Positions 6,487 through 13,630 of a stretch of 15,907 nucleotides of DNA are shown here, piece by piece. Below the pieces are notes generated by a model. It saw only the letters and a program-made list of their open reading frames with translations, was not told the DNA's origin and searched no databases. The stretch's first letter is position 1. Every line of letters begins with the position of its first letter. Source of the stretch: Methanolinea sp. SDB (lineage in GTDB: Archaea; Halobacteriota; Methanomicrobia; Methanomicrobiales; Methanospirillaceae); contig LKUF01000316.1 in the NCBI GenBank assembly GCA_001412335.1, positions 1 through 15,907 on the forward strand, read 5' to 3'. The translations under genes and the position numbers were made by a program.

Positions 6487-8067
6487 TTGAAGTACATTTT
6501 TATTACTGGGGGGGTGATGAGCGGCCTCGGGAAAGGAATTACTGCCGCATCCGTGGGCAGGATTCTCAAAAACCGCGGTTACAATGTCACCGCAGTCAAG
6601 ATCGATCCATACCTGAATATCGATGCCGGGACCATGAATCCGGGGCAGCACGGTGAGGTGTTCGTCCTGAGTGATGGAAGTGAGGTCGACCTCGATCTCG
6701 GCAATTACGAGAGGTTCCTTGATATCGATCTCACGTCCTCGCACAACATCACCACCGGGAAAGTATACCGGAGTGTCATCGACAAAGAGCGCCGCGGCAA
6801 TTACCTCGGAGAGACGGTCCAGATCATTCCCCATATCACAGATGAAATAAAGACTTCAATCAGGAATGCTGCAGAAGAAGAGATTCCTGGGCAGGAGACA
6901 GCCGAAATCTGTCTTGTCGAGGTGGGCGGAACGGTCGGGGATATCGAGAGCATGCCATTTTTGGAGGCGGTGCGCCAGATGCGTGGGGAACTCCCCGAGC
7001 ACGACACCGTTTTAATTCATGTAACCCTCATCCCCTCCGATACGATGGGCGACCTCAAGACCAAGCCCACCCAGCACTCGGTAAAGACCCTGCGGGAACT
7101 GGGGCTTCTTGCAGATATCATAGTCGGCAGGTGCGAACGACCGATCGGGTCGCAAACCAAGCGAAAGATCTCCGCATTCTGTGATCTCGAACAGAACGGG
7201 GTTATCAGCGCGGCTACTGTTGCCGATATATATCTCGTCCCGATGGAGCTAGAGAAAGAGGGCATTGCAGATATTCTTGCCGGGCAACTGGGCCTGGAGA
7301 AGAGGACTGCTGACTCTGACTGGTATCACGTGGTCACCCGGGAATATACCCGCCGGGTGAACGTGGCCATCGTAAGCAAGTATGGGATCGAGGATGTGTA
7401 CCTGAGCATCAAGGAGGCGCTCAAGCATGCAGGGCGAGCCCTCTCAACAGAGGTGCGGATCTCCTGGATCGATGCAGAGCGGTGCGACGAGAGACAGCTT
7501 GAGGAGTTCGACGGCATACTTGTGCCCGGGGGGTTCGGAAAGAGAGGTATCGAGGGCAAGATCGCCGCTATACGTGTTGCACGAACCAAAAAGGTACCAT
7601 TCCTCGGTCTCTGTCTCGGTTTCCAGCTGTCAGTTGTAGAATATGCGCGGAACGTCCTTGGATGGGAAGATGCGACAAGCGCGGAACTCGGCGAAGGCAG
7701 GCACGTGATCGCCATACTCCCAGAACAGAAGGATGTCACGGACCTGGGAGGCACCATGAGGCTTGGAAATTATCCGATTCAGATCAATGAAGGTACACTG
7801 GCAATGGAACTCTATGGAAACGGGGAGATAGTCGAGCGTCACCGCCACAGGTACGAGGTCAACCCCCAGTATATCGGTGAATTCACACGGGCAGGCCTGG
7901 TCTTCTCGGGATATAACCAGAACCGCATGGAGATATGTGAGATCCCGGATCATCCGTTCTTCCTGGCCACACAGTTCCACCCGGAATTCAGGTCGAGGCC
8001 CACGAGACTGTCTCCTCCATACCTCGGGTTTGTCGGGGCCTGCGGAGCGAATAAAAAGTCAAAGTAA
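6487..8067 (+). CDS. pyrG: CTP synthase (glutamine-hydrolysing)
   Basis: CTP synthase converts UTP to CTP using ATP and ammonia from glutamine, the last step of pyrimidine nucleotide synthesis. From the chosen start it is 526 residues, normal for the family. N-terminal amidoligase: KYIFITGGVMSGLGKG with the P-loop at 12-17, KIDPYLNIDAGTM, EVGGTVGDIES at 145-155 and KTKPTQHSVKTLRELG at 191-206. C-terminal class I glutaminase: PGGFGKRG, the nucleophile Cys376 in GLCLGFQ, and His498/Glu500 in FHPEFRSRP. Start: TTG 6487 has AGGGG six bases upstream and gives the usual MKYIF beginning; ATG 6451 would add 12 residues and sits at leaderless distance from a TATA-like element. First gene of a pyrG-guaAb-argD unit, 15 nt before guaAb. 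Confidence 0.97.
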   Translation: MKYIFITGGVMSGLGKGITAASVGRILKNRGYNVTAVKIDPYLNIDAGTMNPGQHGEVFVLSDGSEVDLDLGNYERFLDIDLTSSHNITTGKVYRSVIDKERRGNYLGETVQIIPHITDEIKTSIRNAAEEEIPGQETAEICLVEVGGTVGDIESMPFLEAVRQMRGELPEHDTVLIHVTLIPSDTMGDLKTKPTQHSVKTLRELGLLADIIVGRCERPIGSQTKRKISAFCDLEQNGVISAATVADIYLVPMELEKEGIADILAGQLGLEKRTADSDWYHVVTREYTRRVNVAIVSKYGIEDVYLSIKEALKHAGRALSTEVRISWIDAERCDERQLEEFDGILVPGGFGKRGIEGKIAAIRVARTKKVPFLGLCLGFQLSVVEYARNVLGWEDATSAELGEGRHVIAILPEQKDVTDLGGTMRLGNYPIQINEGTLAMELYGNGEIVERHRHRYEVNPQYIGEFTRAGLVFSGYNQNRMEICEIPDHPFFLATQFHPEFRSRPTRLSPPYLGFVGACGANKKSK

Positions 8068-8082
8068 TGGTTTGGTTTTGAA

Positions 8083-8997
8083 ATGAACACAGAGTCATTT
8101 ATCGAAAATGCAGTCTCGGAGATCAGGGCTGCTGCAGGAGACTGTAACGTCGTTATTGCCCTCTCCGGCGGAGTTGACAGTTCGGTCTGTGCGGTTCTTG
8201 CAGAGCGGGCGATCGGAGAGAGGCTGATTCCCATATACGTGGATACCGGCCTGATGAGGAAAGGAGAGACCGATCGTATCATGCACCTCTTTGGGCACAT
8301 GAACCTGCATGTTGTCCGGGCAGCGGACGAGTTCTTTCCTGCTCTCGCCGGGGTCAATGATCCGGAAGAGAAGCGAAAGGTCATCGGCGAGAGGTTCATA
8401 CGTATCTTTGAGAGGGAGGCTAGGAAGACAGGAGCCCCGTGTCTCCTGCAGGGGACTATCTACCCTGACCGGATCGAGAGCGAGGGAGGGATCAAGAGCC
8501 ACCATAACGTGGGTGGTTTGCCAGTCGAAATGGAATTTACGCACCTTATAGAGCCCCTTCGCGACCTGTACAAGGACGAAGTCCGCCAGGTGGCGATGGC
8601 GCTTGGCCTGCCGGATGAGATTGCCCACCGGATGCCGTTTCCCGGACCCGGCCTTGCGGTCAGGGTTATCGGGGAGGTCACCCCGGAAAAGATCGAGGTT
8701 GTCAGGGAGGCCAACTGGATCGTAGAGGACGAGATCGTGGAACAATACAAGCCCTGGCAGTGTTTCGCAGCGCTTCTTGGTCTTGGAACCGGGGTGAAGG
8801 GCGACAACAGGGTTCACGGATGGATAGTGGCGGTACGGGCTGTCAATTCCCGTGACGGTATGACCGCAGATCCTCTGCAGATCCCGTATGATGCACTTGA
8901 CCGGCTCGCGTCACGGATCACCTCCGAAATTCCGAATGTTGCCCGGGTAGTGTACGACGTCACGCCAAAACCGCCGGCAACGATCGAATATGAATAA
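8083..8997 (+). CDS. guaAb: GMP synthetase subunit B (ATP-pyrophosphatase)
   Basis: This is the synthetase half of GMP synthase, which adenylates XMP and aminates it to GMP. In many archaea the glutaminase half is a separate gene, guaAa; it is not in this window. The 304-residue product has the PP-loop SGGVDSS at 28-34, VDTGLMRKGE, LLQGTIYPDRIES, KSHHNVGGLP, the LIEPLRDLYKDEVRQVA block, then HRMPFPGPGLAVRVIGEVT and the C-terminal dimerisation domain ending in YDVTPKPPATIEYE, the typical family ending. Length is normal. Only weak Shine-Dalgarno-like sequence precedes the ATG, so it probably depends on coupling with pyrG 15 nt upstream. Pairing of two glutamine-dependent nucleotide amidation genes makes metabolic sense. 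Very confident. Confidence 0.97.
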   Translation: MNTESFIENAVSEIRAAAGDCNVVIALSGGVDSSVCAVLAERAIGERLIPIYVDTGLMRKGETDRIMHLFGHMNLHVVRAADEFFPALAGVNDPEEKRKVIGERFIRIFEREARKTGAPCLLQGTIYPDRIESEGGIKSHHNVGGLPVEMEFTHLIEPLRDLYKDEVRQVAMALGLPDEIAHRMPFPGPGLAVRVIGEVTPEKIEVVREANWIVEDEIVEQYKPWQCFAALLGLGTGVKGDNRVHGWIVAVRAVNSRDGMTADPLQIPYDALDRLASRITSEIPNVARVVYDVTPKPPATIEYE

Positions 8998-9023
8998 AAA
9001 GCGCATAACCAGGTGAAGATTGG

Positions 9024-10151
9024 ATGAAAGACGAAAAATTTCGCGAAATGGATGCAAAATACTATATGCCCGCATTTTCCAGGGAGATCATGATCTCCCG
9101 GGGAGAGGGGTCCCGTGTCTGGGATGCAGACGGAATGGAATATATCGACTGCGTGGCAGGAATCGCAGTCTGCAGTACCGGCCACTGCCATCCCCGCGTT
9201 GTGCAGGCAATCTGTGACCAGGCTCATCGCCTGATTCATTGCTCGAATCTCTATTATGTGCCCCACCAGGCGGAACTTGCAAAAAAGATGGTCGAGATTA
9301 CCGGCATGTCGAAGGCATTCTTCTCAAATTCGGGAGCCGAAGCCAATGAAGGGGCTATCAAGCTCGCCCGGCTGGCCACCGGAAAGAAGGAGTTTGTTGC
9401 ATTCACCCACGGGTTTCATGGACGGACGATGGGATCCCTTGCGGTGACGCACAAGCCTGCGATCAGGGAGCCCTTCGAGCCGCTCGAACCCGGCTGCACA
9501 TTCGTGCAATATGGCGACCTGGATGCATTATGCCGTGTTGTAAACGATGAGACTGCTGGTGTCTTTTTAGAGCCGATCCAGGGCGAGGCAGGCATCATCA
9601 TTCCCGACAACGACTTCATTGCAGGAGTGCGTCAATGCTGCGACGATCACGGGGCGTTCCTCATAGTCGATGAGGTGCAGACAGGGATGGGCCGGACCGG
9701 TAAATGGCTCGGTATCCACCACTCGGGAGTCAGGCCCGATATCGTAACCCTTGCAAAAGGCATGGCCAGCGGTTTTCCAATCGGGGCTCTCCTGGCCCGC
9801 GATGGGCTCGAATTCAAGAAGAGTGAGCATGGAAGCACCTTTGCAGGCGGTCCGCTGGCCTGTGCGGCCAGCCTTGCCACGATATCTGTGATCGAAGAGA
9901 TACTGCCTGGTATAGCCGGCAAAGGTGAACGCTTCAGGAAGGCCCTGGCATCTCACGACCCGAGGGTGAGAGGGTTGATGATCGGGATGACTGTCGGTGA
10001 GGGGTGTCCCCAGGTGCAGAAGGAGTGTGCCAGGAATGGGGTGCTTGTGAATTGTGCCGCTGATGGAAACCTTCGCCTGGTGCCTCCACTTGTGATCACC
10101 GATGAAGAGATCGATCGCGTGACAGACGTGGTCAACAATGCAATAGGATAG
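9024..10151 (+). CDS. argD: Acetylornithine aminotransferase
   Basis: A class III, fold-type I PLP aminotransferase, best read as ArgD, which converts N-acetylglutamate semialdehyde to N-acetylornithine in arginine synthesis. The 375-residue length fits. Seen: YIDCVAGIAVCSTGHCHP at the start of the core, FSNSGAEANEGAIKLAR at 100-116 (phosphate-binding Gly-Ala and Asn), FHGRTMGSLAVT, LEPIQGEAGI, VDEVQTGMGRTG with cofactor-binding Asp216, and the Schiff-base Lys245 in TLAKGMASGFPIGA, then GSTFAGGPLACAA. GGTGA seven bases before the ATG is a good ribosome site. It lies 26 nt after guaAb, probably in one transcript. Related aminotransferases (GABA, succinylornithine, LysJ) share these motifs, so substrate assignment is by best family fit. 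Confidence 0.92.
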   Translation: MKDEKFREMDAKYYMPAFSREIMISRGEGSRVWDADGMEYIDCVAGIAVCSTGHCHPRVVQAICDQAHRLIHCSNLYYVPHQAELAKKMVEITGMSKAFFSNSGAEANEGAIKLARLATGKKEFVAFTHGFHGRTMGSLAVTHKPAIREPFEPLEPGCTFVQYGDLDALCRVVNDETAGVFLEPIQGEAGIIIPDNDFIAGVRQCCDDHGAFLIVDEVQTGMGRTGKWLGIHHSGVRPDIVTLAKGMASGFPIGALLARDGLEFKKSEHGSTFAGGPLACAASLATISVIEEILPGIAGKGERFRKALASHDPRVRGLMIGMTVGEGCPQVQKECARNGVLVNCAADGNLRLVPPLVITDEEIDRVTDVVNNAIG

Positions 10152-10159
10152 AGAATTCC

Positions 10160-10165
10160 TTTTTT
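10160..10165 (+). terminator. Oligo-T terminator after argD
   Basis: Six T follow the argD stop by 8 nt. The 210-nt gap from 10152 to 10361 holds no recognisable RNA gene; it has a 10-bp palindrome TTTTCGAAAA at 10302-10311 and then the promoter of the phosphatase gene. Confidence 0.5.
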
Positions 10166-10334
10166 CCCGGTAAGCCTGATCGCACGGTGATTGATTTTTC
10201 AGTGTATCGGGTTCCAAGTGCTGTTTGTGCGCTTGATTAGCGTATTTGAGTGAACACTGTCGCTGCCTCTTCGCAAAGGGTGCTGTAGGTACCGGATAGT
10301 CTTTTCGAAAAACCGAAAGCATAAGCCCGGTGGA

Positions 10335-10369
10335 TTAGATATACATGACACGGTATTTCGCATGCGAAA
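10335..10369 (+). promoter_or_regulatory. Promoter and palindromic putative operator over the phosphatase start
   Basis: A TATA-like TTAGATATAC at 10335-10344 is centred about 22-24 nt before the ATG at 10362, so the message is probably leaderless or nearly so. TTTCGCATGCGAAA at 10356-10369 is a perfect 14-bp palindrome that contains the start codon at its centre and would span the transcription start. A regulator bound there could block initiation. The palindrome is seen; its role is inferred. Confidence 0.5.
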
Positions 10370-11087
10370 AAAAAGCGAGGAGGGGCTTGTACTCACAGGG
10401 ATTGTTACTGACGTTGACGGGACAATCACTGATTCGCGAAGGCGCATCCACACCGGTGCCATCCAGGCGATACGTGATCGTGTAGATAATGGCAGCGAAG
10501 TCATACTGGCAAGCGGGAATACCGCATGCTTCATGGATGCCTTATGCCGGATGATTGGAACATCAGGCTCATTTATTGGAGAAAATGGGGGAATCTACCG
10601 AATAGGGTATGGAAACGTTCCCGTGGTCCTAGGGGACCAGACCGTATGCAGGATTGCCCTGGAGACACTGGTGGATCATTTCAGGAGAAAAGGAACAGAG
10701 CTTGAATTGTACAGCCCGACGTACCGTTTTGCGGACCTGGCATTTGCAAAGACGGTTCCTGTCCCGGAGGTCCGGGAGGTGGTCGCGGACATTCCTGTCC
10801 AGGTGCTTGATACCGGGTTTGCAATTCACCTCCAGGCGCCCGGGATAAGTAAAGGGACAACATTTACCCATATGGCAGCCGAGATGGGGCTTTCACCGGC
10901 AGGTTTCCTGGCGACAGGTGATGCGCAGAATGATATCGATCTGCTCGTATCTGCGGGTGTGGGAGTTGCAGTCGGAAATGCTCACCCGGATGCAGCGCGG
11001 GCTGCTGACTGGGTTTCAAAAAATTCGTATGGAGAAGGGTTTGTGGAAGCTATCCAGAGATATTCTGCTTATTTTCGCGAGAGATAA
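10362..11087 (+). CDS. Phosphoglycolate phosphatase, archaeal HAD type
   Basis: A 241-residue HAD-superfamily hydrolase with a type IIB cap, matching the archaeal phosphoglycolate phosphatase family that hydrolyses 2-phosphoglycolate. Seen: motif I TDVDGTITD with nucleophile Asp17 and general acid Asp19, motif II Ser51 in LASGNT, FIGENGGIY at 71-79, motif III Lys164 in GISKGTTF, and motif IV GDAQNDIDLL with Asp187 and Asp191. All catalytic residues are present. The ATG 10362 has no upstream Shine-Dalgarno, and no other in-frame start lies before motif I. The last 19 bases overlap the convergent PRC-barrel gene. Sucrose- or mannosyl-phosphatases of the same cap class are alternative identities, but less likely. 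Confidence 0.9.
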   Translation: MRKKSEEGLVLTGIVTDVDGTITDSRRRIHTGAIQAIRDRVDNGSEVILASGNTACFMDALCRMIGTSGSFIGENGGIYRIGYGNVPVVLGDQTVCRIALETLVDHFRRKGTELELYSPTYRFADLAFAKTVPVPEVREVVADIPVQVLDTGFAIHLQAPGISKGTTFTHMAAEMGLSPAGFLATGDAQNDIDLLVSAGVGVAVGNAHPDAARAADWVSKNSYGEGFVEAIQRYSAYFRER

Positions 11088-11320
11088 CGATCCACTATAA
11101 TGTAATCTTTTATATCCTTCACTGCCTCGAAATTGATGAAGAGCCGGTCACCCTCGACGCGATAGCCGGATGTGTCGAACGAGGGATCCGGATACACGAT
11201 CAAATCTACAACCTGGCCTGTCTCAAAATCCACCACGATGTTCTTGAGGGTCCCGATCATCTTGCCCTCGTTTGTCACAATCTTCTTCCGGGAGAGGCTG
11301 CGGGCCATTACTCTGGACAT
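11069..11320 (-). CDS. PRC-barrel domain protein
   Basis: An 83-residue protein that is essentially one PRC-barrel domain, a small beta-barrel found in photosynthetic reaction centre H subunit and RimM. Stand-alone archaeal copies are common and of unsettled function; a role in RNA metabolism or cell division has been proposed for the family. Seen: SRKKIVTNEGKMIGTLKNIV, FETGQVVDLIVYPD, YRVEGDRLFINFEAVKDI and a final YIIVDRYL, the usual strand order. There is no Shine-Dalgarno before the ATG; an AT-rich TATA-like stretch about 26 nt upstream (around 11341-11350) suggests a leaderless message. Its 3' end overlaps the convergent phosphatase gene by 19 nt. Confidence 0.88.
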   Translation of the reverse strand: MSRVMARSLSRKKIVTNEGKMIGTLKNIVVDFETGQVVDLIVYPDPSFDTSGYRVEGDRLFINFEAVKDIKDYIIVDRYLSRK

Positions 11321-11340
11321 GAAAAGAGATGTTGAGCTTT

Positions 11341-11361
11341 TAATATTTAAACATGTTTAAA
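11341..11361 (-). promoter_or_regulatory. PRC-barrel promoter with 16-bp perfect palindrome
   Basis: TTTAAACATGTTTAAA at 11346-11361 is a perfect 16-bp palindrome. Together with the adjoining TAATA it gives the minus-strand TATA-like TTTAAATATTA, about 26 nt before the gene's ATG. The palindrome thus overlaps the TATA/BRE position, where a bound regulator could block TBP/TFB. Function is inferred from position. Confidence 0.5.
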
Positions 11362-11741
11362 AATTCATGCGAATCGGCGTTTTAGATGAATTATAGCCGT
11401 TATTAGTGAATATCTGACTGCGGCATCATCTGATAGAAAAACGATAAGCGGATCATCAGTACTCCTCGCCAGGGGAAATCAAGCGAAGTGAAAAACCCGG
11501 TTCTTCCCCAACTTGTGTGGAAATGAGTGAGAATGAGGATTAGGCGTTGGTGTGGCTCCTTGTCCAATCCCCCAAAAAAAGATGAACTCTGCCAGATTCA
11601 ATCGTGCTGGCTTTTCGTCTGGTGCCTATCAGGGCGTACCAGGGATGGAATAATGAAAATTGGACTCTTCCCCTGTGAAAACTGCGAAGTGTCAAAAAAC
11701 AGGGGGTATCCGCATAATTCACCCGGGATATCAGGAGAGAT
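11362..11741. other. Long intergenic stretch without a convincing gene
   Basis: About 380 nt. Open frames in it lack protein-like composition. The best candidate begins at ATG 11653 behind GGGATGG and reads MKIGLFPCENCEVSKN, but it runs on antisense into the CBS-regulator gene and looks accidental. GGTTCTTCCCCAACTTG begins at 11499 and vaguely resembles terminal repeats of ISL3-type insertion sequences, but no partner end or transposase is present. A short hairpin (GCCAG/CTGGC, 11591-11611) followed by TTTT might be a weak terminator. No tRNA or known RNA is seen. Confidence 0.5.
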
Positions 11742-12620
11742 TCAGAGGGACGGAAAGACCCTGATAATGTCTGATTGTGTCAAAATTCCGACCGGTTTAT
11801 CGTCCTCCATCACCAGGAGCCTGCCTATCTCCCTTTCCTTGAATCTCGTGATGACTTCAAAGAGCTGGATGCTCGATGGTGCCTTCACCACGTCGGTTGT
11901 CATAATGGACGACACTTTTTCGTCGAGGGATCTGCCCTGTTCCAGGACGCGGGCGATGTCACTCATGGTAAGTATGCCTGCAAGCAACTCCCCGTCCATG
12001 ACCGGCGCTCCGTGTATGTGGTGGGTATTAAAGAGGGACAGGGCATCCATGAGCGAATCGTCCCTTTCGAGGCTGATAAGTGGACTGCTCATGTAGAACC
12101 GGATAGGCTTTTTTGGAAGGGAGATCATCTCGTAGGTGGAGATGAGCAGTGTCTGCGATATCTCGTCCTTTCCATAGACCTCCCCCCGTATCAGCAGCTT
12201 GTTGACCGGTGTGGGCCCAATTGTGATCTGGTCCCCTATCCCAAACGACTTGATGCTTCCTATCACCCTGACACTTGCCTGGCAGATATCGGGGTGGCAG
12301 AGCGTGGTAAATGCAATTTCAGCGACTTTTATCCCTTTTAATGTCTCGCCGTCCCGTGCAATCGGCACATCATACTCGCCCTCCGTGATGTTGAGGTGCA
12401 GTTCCCTGTATGCCTGCTCCGTCGGGTTGTATCCGCCTTTCGGACCCGGTATACCATCAACGAGGCCGATTGCCTTGAGGGCCTGCATCTGGTTGCGGAC
12501 TGTACCGGGATTTCTCTTTATCACCTCTGCAATCTCTTCTCCTTTTATGGGATGCGAATGCTGGTGATAAAGCGTGATGAGGGTGATAAGGATGTCCTTC
12601 TGGATAAGGGATAAATCCAT
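11742..12620 (-). CDS. Predicted transcriptional regulator with HTH and two CBS domains
   Basis: A 292-residue protein of the archaeal HTH-CBS regulator type (COG2524-like). Residues 1-72 form a winged helix: ILITLITLYHQ, then IKGEEIAEVIKRNPGTVRNQMQALKAIGLVDGI and a GPKGGY wing. Residues about 75-170 are a beta-rich middle domain of unknown role. Two CBS repeats follow: FYMSSPLISLERDDS...GILTMSDIA (175-223) and IMTTDVVKAPSS...GILTQSDIIRVF (239-289). CBS pairs usually bind adenine nucleotides or SAM, so the protein may read energy or methyl status and control transcription; the ligand and targets are unknown. It has no Shine-Dalgarno; a TATA-like CATATATATG centred 28 nt upstream implies a leaderless message. 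Divergent from the Nog1 GTPase gene, with an inverted repeat between them. Confidence 0.9.
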   Translation of the reverse strand: MDLSLIQKDILITLITLYHQHSHPIKGEEIAEVIKRNPGTVRNQMQALKAIGLVDGIPGPKGGYNPTEQAYRELHLNITEGEYDVPIARDGETLKGIKVAEIAFTTLCHPDICQASVRVIGSIKSFGIGDQITIGPTPVNKLLIRGEVYGKDEISQTLLISTYEMISLPKKPIRFYMSSPLISLERDDSLMDALSLFNTHHIHGAPVMDGELLAGILTMSDIARVLEQGRSLDEKVSSIMTTDVVKAPSSIQLFEVITRFKEREIGRLLVMEDDKPVGILTQSDIIRVFPSL

Positions 12621-12667
12621 AATGGTTTATCATATGCATTGGCATATATATGTTAGGTTGAAATCCA
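12621..12667. promoter_or_regulatory. Divergent promoter region with inverted repeat
   Basis: This 47-nt gap serves both the CBS regulator (-) and the GTPase (+). ATATGC at 12632-12637 and GCATAT at 12642-12647 form a perfect 6-bp inverted repeat with a 4-nt spacer. It lies between the regulator's TATA-like CATATATATG (12643-12652) and its start codon. It could be an operator for self-regulation by the HTH-CBS protein; that is inference. On the plus strand GTTTATCATA (12625-12634) may be the GTPase TATA box. Confidence 0.5.
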
Positions 12668-13630
12668 GTGGAGTTTGAGAAGATTCCGACGGTGCCCACG
12701 GCCGACGAGGTTCTGGACAGGTGCTTCCGCCGTGCGGCAGCCAAGATGAAAGAGAAGAAGAACAAGGACAGGGCAAATGAAGAGTTTGTTCGGGCCGTCA
12801 GCCAGGCCATCCACGATCGTCTGGTCCGTGTCATGCGTTCATTTCCTGAATTTGAGACACTCGCACCCTTTTACCGTGACACTGTCGATATCCTGTGGGG
12901 AATCGACCGGGTGAAAAAGGCGCTTGGAGGAGTCGGGTGGGCTGCGAGATGGGCCAGGACACATGGTCCCGGCCTGGCATACCAGACCAGGAAATCTGAA
13001 ACTCCACAGGTGATCAGGAAGAGGGCTGTCGCACGGCTGTCATCTGTTGTTCACCAGATCGACGATGACCTTCGGTTCCTAAACGACATCCGAAACGTCC
13101 TGCGAAAACTCCCGCACGTCGAGGATGAGTTCACCGTGGTCATCGCAGGATACCCAAACGTCGGCAAATCATCGTTCATCCGGCTTGTATCTTCAGCCAC
13201 ACCCGAAGTGGCTTCATACCCCTTTACCACAAAAGGTGTCATCGTGGGCCACCGGATGACCGGTCGGGAACGGATGCAGTTCATTGACACGCCCGGAATA
13301 CTTGATCGGCCAGCAGAGGAGAGGAACGCAATCGAGCGCCAGGCACTGACTGCCGTTGTCAACCTTGCAGATGTCATCCTCTGCATCATCGATGCGAGTG
13401 AACACTGCGGATACCCGATCGAAGAGCAGGTCAGGCTCATTCACGAGATCGAATCATTGACCGACGTTGCGGTAGTGGTCGTGGCAAACAAGTCGGATCT
13501 CGTCTATTTTGATGGATACCTCAACATGTCCACTGAGACCGGTGAGGGAATCAGCGAGGTCGTCGACACGCTGATGGGATACCGCGAAAAGAAGATCCTA
13601 GATGAGAAGGGTGAGGGCGAACCCTGCTAA
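12668..13630 (+). CDS. Nog1-family GTP-binding protein
   Basis: A 320-residue GTPase of the Nog1/Obg-HflX-like class, whose eukaryotic members act in 60S ribosomal subunit assembly; the archaeal protein is presumed to do likewise. An N-terminal helical domain (1-150) containing VPTADEVLDRCFRRAAAKM and the aromatic-rich FETLAPFYRDTVDILWGID precedes the G domain: G1 GYPNVGKSS at 161-169, switch region YPFTTKG, G3 DTPG at 207-210, G4 NKSD at 274-277 and G5-like STETGEG at 288-294. The C-terminal extension of eukaryotic Nog1 is absent, as is usual in archaea. The start is GTG, with AGGTTG about seven bases upstream. Its last 33 bases overlap the convergent presenilin-like gene. Very confident on family. 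Confidence 0.94.
   Translation: MEFEKIPTVPTADEVLDRCFRRAAAKMKEKKNKDRANEEFVRAVSQAIHDRLVRVMRSFPEFETLAPFYRDTVDILWGIDRVKKALGGVGWAARWARTHGPGLAYQTRKSETPQVIRKRAVARLSSVVHQIDDDLRFLNDIRNVLRKLPHVEDEFTVVIAGYPNVGKSSFIRLVSSATPEVASYPFTTKGVIVGHRMTGRERMQFIDTPGILDRPAEERNAIERQALTAVVNLADVILCIIDASEHCGYPIEEQVRLIHEIESLTDVAVVVVANKSDLVYFDGYLNMSTETGEGISEVVDTLMGYREKKILDEKGEGEPC

Noticed and set aside
8095..8817. 240-codon minus-strand open frame
   Set aside because: Antisense shadow of guaAb, whose motifs are unambiguous.
9567..10322. 251-codon minus-strand open frame
   Set aside because: Mostly antisense to argD; product is rich in His, Pro and Arg with no domain, typical of a shadow frame.
11383..11455. Box C/D-like guide RNA (AGATGA and two CTGA motifs)
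   Set aside because: The C box does not match RTGATGA properly and no C' box or terminal stem is present.
11653..11775. Possible small gene starting MKIGLFPCENCEVSKN with a purine-rich upstream site
   Set aside because: The frame continues antisense through the CBS-regulator gene with no stop of its own, and composition becomes that of a shadow frame; no family resemblance.
11775..12341. 188-codon plus-strand open frame
   Set aside because: It lies entirely opposite the well-supported HTH-CBS regulator and has no recognisable domain.
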